Of a stretch of DNA of 8,375 nt, positions 1 through 5,701 are shown piece after piece. The DNA is taken from assembly GCA_017412445.1 (NCBI GenBank), contig JAFPYA010000380.1, positions 1-8,375 on the forward strand, given 5' to 3'. This DNA comes from Clostridia bacterium (GTDB lineage: Bacteria; Bacillota; Clostridia; Christensenellales; Aristaeellaceae). Every line of letters begins with the position of its first letter. Position 1 is the first letter of the stretch. The notes below the pieces were generated by a model. That model did no database searches, had not been told where the DNA came from, and saw only the letters and a program-made list of their open reading frames with translations. Made by a program: the position numbers and the translations under genes.

Positions 1-29
1 ATTTTAGCAAATAGAGTCGCAAATGTCAA
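1..29 (-). promoter_or_regulatory. Leftward promoter for a gene outside the window
   Basis: Read on the minus strand, TTGACA (29 to 24) is followed after 17 bases by TAAAAT (6 to 1), a near-consensus vegetative promoter. It points out of the left edge, so a gene transcribed leftward and divergent from the fucosidase gene is expected next to the window. That gene is not visible here. Confidence 0.5.
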
Positions 30-72
30 GGACGCGGATGCTGTATTCCTATTTTATCACGGCAGCGTCAAA

Positions 73-86
73 ACTTGCGCGCAGGT
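73..86. promoter_or_regulatory. Possible operator, imperfect GC-centred palindrome
   Basis: ACTTGCGCGCAGGT is a 14-base palindrome broken by one mismatched pair. It lies 22 bases upstream of the -35 box of the fucosidase promoter and between the two divergent promoters. A CG-centred palindrome is typical of LacI-type sugar regulators, but the site is short and single, so this is only a candidate. Confidence 0.2.
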
Positions 87-108
87 GAAACGGCAAACAG
101 CCATAGCA

Positions 109-138
109 TTGACAACACGGCCAGCAGGGTGATAGAAT
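109..138 (+). promoter_or_regulatory. Sigma-A-type promoter of the GH95 gene
   Basis: TTGACA (109-114) and TAGAAT (133-138) are separated by 18 bases, giving a strong predicted vegetative promoter. Transcription would start near 145, leaving a leader of about 80 bases before the ATG at 227. Nothing else of note is seen in 1-226 apart from the other sites listed. Confidence 0.65.
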
Positions 139-158
139 ACGAGGGAGAAAGACGGCGT

Positions 159-173
159 CCGCCCGGCGGGCGG
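159..173 (+). other. Short GC hairpin in the fucosidase 5' leader
   Basis: CCGCCC (159-164), the three-base loop GGC and GGGCGG (168-173) form a six-pair, all-GC stem in the predicted leader. No T-run follows, so it is not an intrinsic terminator. It ends 40 bases before the ribosome binding site and may simply stabilise the mRNA 5' end. Confidence 0.35.
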
Positions 174-213
174 CCTGCTTCGAATATGTGTTGAACCTGA
201 ACCAAACCGGAAC

Positions 214-218
214 GGAGG
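214..218 (+). promoter_or_regulatory. Ribosome binding site deciding the GH95 start
   Basis: GGAGG lies 8 bases before the ATG at 227. The longer in-frame start, a GTG at 188, has no comparable site upstream, so the ATG at 227 is preferred. Confidence 0.7.
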
Positions 219-226
219 ACGAGCAC

Positions 227-2503
227 ATGATAAATCGCGGCAACAACATTCTGTGGTACAGGCAGGAGGCGCGCAGCTGGAACGAGGCGCTGCCGCTGGG
301 CAACGGCCGCCTGGGCGCGATGGTGTACGGCGGCGCAAGGCGGGAAAGGCTCTGCCTGAACGAGGACACGCTCTGGAGCGGCTATCCCGCGTTTTACGAA
401 AACAAGACCGCCGCGGAGGGCTTTAAAAAGGCGCAGGCGCTGGTGCTTGCGGGCAAAAACGAGGAGGCTCAAAGGGTAATCGAGCGCGAGTGCGAGGGGC
501 TGTGGTCGCAGGTGTATCTGGCGCTGGGCGACATCACGCTGGACTTTGAGCACGAGGGCGAGATAAGCGCCTACAAGCGCGCGCTCGACATCTCCGAGGG
601 CATCAGCCTCACGGAATACGAGTGCGAAAACGTAAAATACGAGCGCGAAAGCTTTATCAGCTGCCCGCATCAGGTGCTGGCGATGAGAATAAGCGCCTCG
701 CGCGCGGGCAAGGTGAGCTTTGCCCTGACGCTCAGCCCCGCGCTCGACGCGCGCGTGAGCATGAGTGAGGACAGCGTTTCTATTCAGGGCAACTGTCCCG
801 CCTACGTGTGGCACTACGGCGACCCGCAGCAGCCCAGAGGCAAAATCGTCTACGGCGACACCGACGAGACCAGAGGCATGGGCTACTTCGCCTGCGTCAG
901 GGTTATAAGCGAAAACGGGCAGGTGTTCAGACAGGGCGGCAGCTTAAGGGTAGTGAACGCCGATTCCGCCGTGCTTCTGTTTGACGCACGCACGAGCTTC
1001 AACGGCTGGAACAGGCACCCGGTCACAGAGGGGAGGCCCTATATCGAACCCTGTTCCGAGAACCTGAACCGCGCTTCCAAGGTCGGCTATTTCGCGCTGA
1101 AGGCGGAGCACATACGCGACCATAAGCGCCTGTACGACCGCGCGGGGCTCGAGCTTGACGGAGGCGAGGAGCGCTTTTTGCCCACGGACGAAAGGCTCTA
1201 CAGGCACGAGGACGGCAAAAGCGACCCCGCGCTCTACGCGCTGTACTTCAACTACGCGCGCTATCTCACGATTGCGGCCTCCCGCGAGGGCACGCAGGCC
1301 ATGAACCTGCAGGGCATATGGAACAACAGCATCACGCCCCCGTGGAACTGCAACTACACCATAAACATAAACACGGAGATGAACTACTGGCCGACGCTCA
1401 TGACCAACCTAATCGAGTGCCATGAGCCGCTCATAAGGCTGATAAGCGAGCTGAGCCAAAGCGGCGAGCGCGCGGCGAAGGAGTATTACGGCGCGTCCGG
1501 CTGGGTCAGCCATCACAACACCGACCTGTGGCGTCTGAGCACGCCCGTAGGCGCAAACATTCCGGGCAGCGCGGTATTTGCGTTCTGGTGCATGTCCTCG
1601 GGCTGGCTCTGCCGCCATCTGTGGGAGCACTACGAGTACACCCGCGACGTGGAATTCTTGAAAACCACGGCGCTGCCTATAATGAAAAAGGCCGCCGAGT
1701 TCTATCTGGCGCTGCTGATTGAAGACGAAGACGGCAAGCTCATCCTTTCGCCCACCACTTCGCCCGAAAACACGTATGTGCTGAGAAACGTAACCCTGGC
1801 TGTATCCAAGACCACCGCGATGACGCAGGGCATACTCAGGGATCTGTTCTCCATATTGGTCGCAGCGGAGGAGACACTGAAGATCCGGGATGAAGTGTGC
1901 GAGCAGGCGAGATGCGCTCTGCCGCTGCTGAAGCCCTTTGAAATAGGCGGCTGCGGCGAGCTTATGGAATGGGATGAGAGCTATCAGGAGAGCGACATCC
2001 ATCACAGGCATATATCCCACCTGTACGCCATGCACCCCGCGCACCTCATCACGCCCGAAAAGACGCCAGAGCTGGCCGAGGCCTGCCGCGTGACGCTTGA
2101 ACGCAGAGGAGACGAGAGCACAGGCTGGGCGATGGGCTGGCGCATCTGCCAGTGGGCGAGGCTCGGCGACGGCGACCGCGCGCTGAAGCTCCTGGACAAC
2201 CAGCTGCGCACCGTGGAGGGCAGGCGCAAAGGAGACGGGGAAGTGAACCGTCATTTCGGCGGCGGCTCTTACTTAAACCTGTTCGACGCCCATCCGCCCT
2301 TCCAGATAGACGGCAACTTCGGCGCCTGCGCGGGCATAGCCGAGCTGCTGCTTAAAACCGATGAGCGCGGCGAAATACAGCCCCTGCCCGCCCTGCCCGC
2401 AAGCTGGAAAAAAGGCAGGGTGCACGGCCTCAGGGCGAGGAACGGCAAGACCGTGGACATAGAGTGGTCAAATGGCAGGGTCAGGGTGAACGTAAGCGAC
2501 TGA
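227..2503 (+). CDS. GH95 family alpha-L-fucosidase (inverting), cytoplasmic
   Basis: The 758-residue product is a full-length glycoside hydrolase family 95 enzyme. The family removes terminal alpha-L-fucose (typically alpha-1,2-linked) by inversion; some members prefer alpha-L-galactose. The N-terminal beta-sandwich opens with the family signature around residues 20-36 (EALPLGNGRLGAMVYGG) and NEDTLWSG at 45-52. The (alpha/alpha)6 barrel holds the NIN motif, Asn380 and Asn382 within NYTININTEMNYWP; Glu581 in ELMEWDESY is the probable general acid, followed by the HRHISHL block at 593-599; FQIDGNFG supplies Asp695. These match Asn421, Asn423, Glu566 and Asp766 of Bifidobacterium AfcA, so the active site looks intact. 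No signal peptide is visible, so the enzyme should act on imported oligosaccharides. Start chosen at the ATG with GGAGG; a GTG at 188 would add 13 residues. No transporter gene is in view, and no terminator is evident after the stop. Family assignment is firm; exact substrate is unknown. Confidence 0.93.
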   Translation: MINRGNNILWYRQEARSWNEALPLGNGRLGAMVYGGARRERLCLNEDTLWSGYPAFYENKTAAEGFKKAQALVLAGKNEEAQRVIERECEGLWSQVYLALGDITLDFEHEGEISAYKRALDISEGISLTEYECENVKYERESFISCPHQVLAMRISASRAGKVSFALTLSPALDARVSMSEDSVSIQGNCPAYVWHYGDPQQPRGKIVYGDTDETRGMGYFACVRVISENGQVFRQGGSLRVVNADSAVLLFDARTSFNGWNRHPVTEGRPYIEPCSENLNRASKVGYFALKAEHIRDHKRLYDRAGLELDGGEERFLPTDERLYRHEDGKSDPALYALYFNYARYLTIAASREGTQAMNLQGIWNNSITPPWNCNYTININTEMNYWPTLMTNLIECHEPLIRLISELSQSGERAAKEYYGASGWVSHHNTDLWRLSTPVGANIPGSAVFAFWCMSSGWLCRHLWEHYEYTRDVEFLKTTALPIMKKAAEFYLALLIEDEDGKLILSPTTSPENTYVLRNVTLAVSKTTAMTQGILRDLFSILVAAEETLKIRDEVCEQARCALPLLKPFEIGGCGELMEWDESYQESDIHHRHISHLYAMHPAHLITPEKTPELAEACRVTLERRGDESTGWAMGWRICQWARLGDGDRALKLLDNQLRTVEGRRKGDGEVNRHFGGGSYLNLFDAHPPFQIDGNFGACAGIAELLLKTDERGEIQPLPALPASWKKGRVHGLRARNGKTVDIEWSNGRVRVNVSD

Positions 2504-2557
2504 CATGCATGGGCACTCTATTTAACCTAAGCTTTTCAATCAGGCGCGCGTTGACGC

Positions 2558-2586
2558 TTGACATTCCGGAATTAATTTGATACAAT
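2558..2586 (+). promoter_or_regulatory. Promoter of the peroxidase-ohrR-trxA-trxB operon
   Basis: TTGACA (2558-2563), a 17-base spacer and TACAAT (2581-2586), with TG at 2578-2579 giving an extended -10. Transcription should begin near 2593, about 28 bases before the first gene. An inverted repeat covers the -10 box, so the promoter is built to be strong and repressible. Confidence 0.8.
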
Positions 2587-2592
2587 TAATTC
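2569..2592. promoter_or_regulatory. Probable OhrR operator, perfect 9+6+9 inverted repeat
   Basis: GAATTAATT (2569-2577) and AATTAATTC (2584-2592) are exact reverse complements around a six-base centre, TGATAC. The repeat is centred on the upstream edge of the -10 box, where a bound repressor would block RNA polymerase. The internal stretch 2574-2587 (AATTTGATACAATT) resembles the AATT/TACAATT half-site pattern known from Bacillus OhrR operators. The ohrR gene is second in the operon, so autoregulation is inferred. Confidence 0.7.
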
Positions 2593-2620
2593 GCTAACAA
2601 AACAAGGAGGAATTCAAGCT

Positions 2621-3160
2621 ATGGGTATCTATGATTTTACCGTCAAAGCGCGCAAGGGCGCCACGCTCAATCTGGCCGATTTGAAGGGCAAGGTACTGCT
2701 CATCGTAAACACCGCCACCGGCTGCGGCTTTACTCCCCAGTACGAAGGGCTCGAAAAGCTGTATGAAAAGTATCACGAGCAGGGCTTAGAGGTTTTGGAT
2801 TTCCCCTGCAACCAGTTCGGCCATCAGGCGCCCGGCGACGAGAGCGAAATTCACGAGTTTTGCACCGCCAAGTATCAGACCCAGTTTGACCAGCTGGCCA
2901 AGATCGACGTAAACGGCGAAAACGAGGAGCCGCTGTACACCTTCTTAAAGCAGGCGCAGCCAGACGAGAAGGTCGAGGGCATAAAGAACAAGGCCGCCAT
3001 GGCGATGATAAGCAAGATCAGCACCACCTGCAAAAAGCCCGGTGACATCAAGTGGAATTTCACCAAGTTCCTCGTGGACCGCGAAGGCAATGTGGTAAAG
3101 CGCTTCAATCCCACCAGCGATCCCGCGTCCTTTGAGAGCGACATCGCGGCGCTGATCTGA
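2621..3160 (+). CDS. gpx: Glutathione-peroxidase family thiol peroxidase (probably thioredoxin-dependent)
   Basis: The 179-residue protein reduces hydroperoxides to alcohols and water in the cytoplasm. Cys35 in NTATGCGFTPQY is the peroxidatic residue; a cysteine stands where animal enzymes have selenocysteine. The rest of the catalytic tetrad is present: Gln69 in CNQFGHQ, and Trp145 and Asn146 in DIKWNF. Cys63 and Cys81 line up with Cys64 and Cys82 of yeast Hyr1/Gpx3; Cys81 is the expected resolving cysteine, which marks the two-Cys, thioredoxin-using kind rather than a true glutathione enzyme. The context agrees, since thioredoxin and its reductase follow in the same operon. The protein is about 20 residues longer than the common bacterial form because of a lysine-rich segment at about 114-141 that also carries Cys137. 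AAGGAGG (2604-2610) lies 10 bases before the ATG. The stop is one base from the ohrR start, so translation is probably coupled. Confidence 0.93.
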   Translation: MGIYDFTVKARKGATLNLADLKGKVLLIVNTATGCGFTPQYEGLEKLYEKYHEQGLEVLDFPCNQFGHQAPGDESEIHEFCTAKYQTQFDQLAKIDVNGENEEPLYTFLKQAQPDEKVEGIKNKAAMAMISKISTTCKKPGDIKWNFTKFLVDREGNVVKRFNPTSDPASFESDIAALI

Positions 3161-3161
3161 T

Positions 3162-3605
3162 ATGACCGATAAATACGCGCCGCTGCTGCTGAGAAACCAG
3201 CTCTGCTTTCCGCTGTACCTGTGTTCAAAGGAGATTACGCGGCGCTATCAGCCCATGCTGGACGAGCTGGATTTAAGCTATACCCAGTATGTGGTGATGA
3301 TGTATTTCTGGGAGATGAAAAGCGCCAGCGCCACGGAGCTGAGCCGCGCGCTTATGCTCGACCCCAGCACGCTTACGCCGATTATCAGAAAGCTCGAGAA
3401 CAAGGGCTACCTGATGCGCACGCGCGACCCCAGAGACGAGCGCAGCCTTATAATCGCCATGACCGAGAAGGGCGAAGCGCTCCGCGACAGGGCGCTGGGC
3501 ATACCCGCCCGCATGGCAGGCTGCATGGGCTTAAGCGACGAAGAGGCGCACGAGCTCGGCGCGCTGATAATGAAAATAATGATTAATTTGGATAAGGAGA
3601 ATTAA
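3162..3605 (+). CDS. ohrR: OhrR-type organic-hydroperoxide-sensing repressor (MarR family)
   Basis: The 147-residue protein is a MarR-family winged-helix regulator with clear OhrR hallmarks. The N-terminal helix reads LLRNQLCFPLYLCSKEITRRY, with the redox Cys15 at the same position as in Bacillus subtilis OhrR. Tyr29 and Tyr40, which hydrogen-bond that cysteine in B. subtilis, are at the identical positions, and Tyr19 is also present. The DNA-binding region spans about 55-95, with the recognition-helix block LDPSTLTPIIRKLE at 66-79 and the wing DPRDERS at 89-95. In the family, peroxide oxidises the cysteine and the dimer leaves its operator. Extra cysteines Cys21 and Cys121 are present; Cys121 is 106 residues after Cys15, close to the 105-residue separation of the disulfide pair in Xanthomonas OhrR, so a two-Cys mechanism is possible. 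The start follows the peroxidase stop by one base. No ohr gene is in the window; the likely target is its own operon. Confidence 0.92.
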   Translation: MTDKYAPLLLRNQLCFPLYLCSKEITRRYQPMLDELDLSYTQYVVMMYFWEMKSASATELSRALMLDPSTLTPIIRKLENKGYLMRTRDPRDERSLIIAMTEKGEALRDRALGIPARMAGCMGLSDEEAHELGALIMKIMINLDKEN

Positions 3606-3606
3606 A

Positions 3607-3918
3607 ATGGCAGTTATAACGATCAACAGCAACAACTTCAAGACCGAAGTGCTCGAATCCAAGGTGCCCGTGTTGGCCGATTTCAACGCCACCTGGTGCG
3701 GCCCCTGCCGCTCCATGAAGCCCATGCTGGATCAGCTGGCCGAGGAGAACAAGGGCTACAAGATCGTCTCCATAGACGTGGATGACAACAGCGAGCTGGC
3801 CGAGGAATATGACGTAAGTTCCATTCCCTGCCTGGTTGTGTTCAGGGACGGCGAAGAAGTCAACCGCAGCGTGGGTCTCATTCCCAAGGACATGATCAAC
3901 GCGCTCGTGGAGGGCTGA
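3607..3918 (+). CDS. trxA: Thioredoxin
   Basis: The 103-residue protein has the thioredoxin fold and the canonical WCGPC active site at residues 30-34 (Cys31, Cys34), buried Asp25, and the cis-proline Pro74 in SSIPCLVVF. It is a small cytoplasmic dithiol carrier that reduces peroxidases, ribonucleotide reductase and other disulfides; here the obvious client is the peroxidase encoded two genes upstream. One feature departs from the standard sequence: the residue after the cis-proline is Cys75 where threonine is usual, placing a third cysteine beside the active site. AAGGAGA (3594-3600) lies inside the end of ohrR, 6 bases before the ATG, and only one base separates the two genes. The trxB start comes one base after the stop. 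Function is certain; the role of Cys75 is not. Confidence 0.96.
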   Translation: MAVITINSNNFKTEVLESKVPVLADFNATWCGPCRSMKPMLDQLAEENKGYKIVSIDVDDNSELAEEYDVSSIPCLVVFRDGEEVNRSVGLIPKDMINALVEG

Positions 3919-3919
3919 G

Positions 3920-4834
3920 ATGTACGATATCATTGTCATAGGCGGAGGCCCGGCGGGCATGACCGCGGCGATATACGCGCGCCGCGCCACAAAGAGCGTG
4001 CTGGTGCTTGAGGCGCTCACCTGCGGCGGCCAGATAATAAACACGCCCGACATAGAGAACTATCCCGTCGAGGCGCACATCTCCGGCTTCGACTTTTCAA
4101 ACAGGGTGTACGAGCAGGCCAAGGGGCTGGGTGCGGAATTCGCGTTTGAAAAGGCCGTGGACATAAAGGATGAGGGCAGCGTCAAGACCGTAGTGACCAC
4201 GAAGGGCAGCTATCAGGCCAAGGCCGTGATAATTGCTACCGGCTCCGAAAACCGCAAGCTCGGCCTCGAGGACGAGCAGCGCCTGACGGGCAGGGGCGTG
4301 TCCTACTGTGCCACCTGTGACGGCAACTTTTACCGCAACAAGGTGGTGGCGGTCGTGGGCGGCGGCAACACCGCGCTGGAGGATGCCCAGTACCTTGCCG
4401 GCCTCGCAAAGCAGGTCTATCTTATCCACCGCCGCGACAGCTTCAGGGGCGAGGAAACCAATGCCGAGCGGCTCAAGGCGTGCGAGAACGTTGAGATAGT
4501 ATATAATTCCAACGTCACGAGGCTCATCTCCGAAAAGCGCCTCAAGGCCATAGAGGTTACAAACAAGCTCACCGGCGAGGTCAGAACCATAGAGCTGAAC
4601 GGCCTGTTTGTGGCCATAGGCCGTGTGCCCGAGAACATGAACTTCGCTTCCGTGGCGGAGCTCGACGAGGCGGGTTACATAGTGGCGGGCGAGGACTGCC
4701 ACACAAAGACTGAGGGCGTATTCGTCGCGGGCGACAACCGCACCAAGGCGTTGCGCCAGCTGGTCACGGCCACCGCGGACGGCGCCATGGCGGCGACCGA
4801 GGCCGTGAAGTACCTAAACAACATGAGCCTGTAA
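3920..4834 (+). CDS. trxB: Thioredoxin reductase (NADPH, FAD)
   Basis: The 304-residue flavoenzyme transfers electrons from NADPH through FAD and a redox disulfide to thioredoxin. Domain order is that of the low-molecular-weight bacterial class: FAD-binding GGGPAG at residues 8-13; the redox motif CATC (Cys130, Cys133) in SYCATCDGNFY; NADPH-binding GGGNTA at 147-152; His170-Arg171-Arg172 (HRR), the usual contact for the 2'-phosphate of NADPH; and a C-terminal FAD block GVFVAGDNRTKALRQLVTA. It lacks the features of ferredoxin-dependent or flavin-only variants, because the HRR motif is intact. Its length is slightly short of the usual 310-320. GGAGG at 3909-3913, within the end of trxA, serves as ribosome binding site. 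It is the last gene of the operon, followed by a strong hairpin terminator. Confidence 0.96.
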   Translation: MYDIIVIGGGPAGMTAAIYARRATKSVLVLEALTCGGQIINTPDIENYPVEAHISGFDFSNRVYEQAKGLGAEFAFEKAVDIKDEGSVKTVVTTKGSYQAKAVIIATGSENRKLGLEDEQRLTGRGVSYCATCDGNFYRNKVVAVVGGGNTALEDAQYLAGLAKQVYLIHRRDSFRGEETNAERLKACENVEIVYNSNVTRLISEKRLKAIEVTNKLTGEVRTIELNGLFVAIGRVPENMNFASVAELDEAGYIVAGEDCHTKTEGVFVAGDNRTKALRQLVTATADGAMAATEAVKYLNNMSL

Positions 4835-4857
4835 GGCTCTAAACTACCCCCAAAAAG

Positions 4858-4902
4858 GCGGAGCGTCCGACCAAACAGTCAGACGCTTCGCTGTTTGTTT
4901 TT
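4858..4902. terminator. Bidirectional intrinsic terminator
   Basis: A 10-pair stem (4858-4867 with 4882-4891, including one G-U pair) encloses a further 3-pair stem (GAC/GTC) and a six-base loop. On the plus strand it is followed by TGTTTGTTTTT; on the minus strand it is followed by CTTTTTGGGGG. It lies between trxB and the convergent nitroreductase gene and should stop transcription from both sides. CAAACAG/CTGTTTG (4872-4878 with 4891-4897) is a competing 7-pair stem directly abutting the plus-strand T-run. Confidence 0.8.
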
Positions 4903-4938
4903 CATATCGGTCAGCCGGCGCTGTACGGCATGGCTCGT

Positions 4939-5679
4939 TTATTTGGATATTATCACAAATTCAGCCATGTCGCCGGGCAGGAAGCTGCCTTTCACTCCGG
5001 CGTGCGCTGCGCCAACCTCGAACTGCTTTTTGGCTATGCCAAGGTCGTTGTATTCGAGGCCATGGCCGCTTTTTATGAGCTTTGCGTATGCCTTGCCGCC
5101 CTGCCACAGTATGTTGACCGGCTGCTGATTTACTGCGGAGGGGCCCTTCATCACGGCCTCGATGCCCGTCCACACCCAGTCGGGCGCGCCCGGGTCGCCC
5201 TCGAGAAAGCTGTCGCGCCTGCGGCTGCGTGCCCTTATGCCGGAGCGTATCAGCTTTTGCTTTACGGGCGTCTTCTCAGCGGCATAGCCCATCGGGATAA
5301 CGTCCCACACCTTCTCGCCCTCGTTCAGCTCGGGAGAGATGGAGGCGCGGTCGTATGTGCCCGCCACCCAGCAGGTGCCAAGCCCGAGCTGCGTGGCGCA
5401 GAGCACCAGCCCTTGGCCGTAATAGCCCACCTTCTCCGCGTCCTCGGGCGTATCCCTGCCCACAAGCGCCGCATAGGTGTACACCGGCCCGGCGAACATG
5501 GCGCTCGACAGCTTTAACGCGGGCTTCTCCGAGGCAAACAGCTGAAAATGCAGCCCGGACGCGGCGTTCAGCTCTTCCACGCAGGCGCGAAGGGCGCTGA
5601 GCGTGCCATCGTCTATAGTCCTGTCTTCATACGCGCGGCAGGAAATGCGCTTCTCTGAGGCCTCCCATACGTTCAACAT
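4939..5679 (-). CDS. Nitroreductase family protein (TM1586-like)
   Basis: The 246-residue product belongs to the FMN-dependent nitroreductase superfamily, in the divergent form that holds two half-length repeats on one chain (TM1586 type). The N-terminal FMN-binding segment reads RISCRAYEDRTI at residues 11-22. The central helix GYYGQGLVLCATQLGLGTCW is at 85-104, and GPSAVNQQPV at 179-188 is the second-half counterpart of the conserved S-x-N-x-Q-P flavin-contact motif. Family members reduce nitro groups, quinones or flavins with NAD(P)H; the real substrate of this one is unknown. A GTG at 5700 would add 7 residues, but the ATG at 5679 is preferred because AAAAGGAG (5696 to 5689) lies 9 bases before it. 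It is second in a minus-strand operon, 22 bases after the flavin-reductase-like gene, and ends at the shared terminator. Confidence 0.85.
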   Translation of the reverse strand: MLNVWEASEKRISCRAYEDRTIDDGTLSALRACVEELNAASGLHFQLFASEKPALKLSSAMFAGPVYTYAALVGRDTPEDAEKVGYYGQGLVLCATQLGLGTCWVAGTYDRASISPELNEGEKVWDVIPMGYAAEKTPVKQKLIRSGIRARSRRRDSFLEGDPGAPDWVWTGIEAVMKGPSAVNQQPVNILWQGGKAYAKLIKSGHGLEYNDLGIAKKQFEVGAAHAGVKGSFLPGDMAEFVIISK

Positions 5680-5688
5680 AGAGCGTTT

Positions 5689-5696
5689 CTCCTTTT
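5689..5696 (-). promoter_or_regulatory. Ribosome binding site deciding the nitroreductase start
   Basis: On the minus strand AAAAGGAG ends 9 bases before the ATG at 5679. It would lie inside the coding region if the GTG at 5700 were used, which argues for the shorter protein. Confidence 0.65.
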
Positions 5697-5701
5697 GCAC
5701 G

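Noticed and set aside
1409..2254. Long minus-strand open frame (281 codons) inside the fucosidase gene
   Set aside because: It is antisense to a strongly conserved GH95 sequence, has no ribosome binding site or recognisable domain, and open antisense frames are expected in GC-rich genes.
2504..2550. Possible terminator after the fucosidase gene
   Set aside because: No convincing stem with a T-run was found between the stop and the next promoter, so transcription may read through or end by another mechanism.
3221..3586. Alternative plus frame inside ohrR
   Set aside because: Low-complexity, Arg/Ala/Gly-rich translation typical of an out-of-frame GC-rich gene, and it overlaps ohrR completely.
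3920..4834. Possibility that trxB is a ferredoxin-dependent or flavin-only thioredoxin reductase variant, as occurs in Clostridia
   Set aside because: The GGGNTA and HRR motifs for NADPH binding are intact, so the ordinary NADPH-dependent class is the better reading.
4930..5517. Plus-strand open frame over the nitroreductase gene
   Set aside because: The minus-strand frame has clear nitroreductase motifs and a good ribosome binding site. This frame is its shadow and would start just after a terminator.
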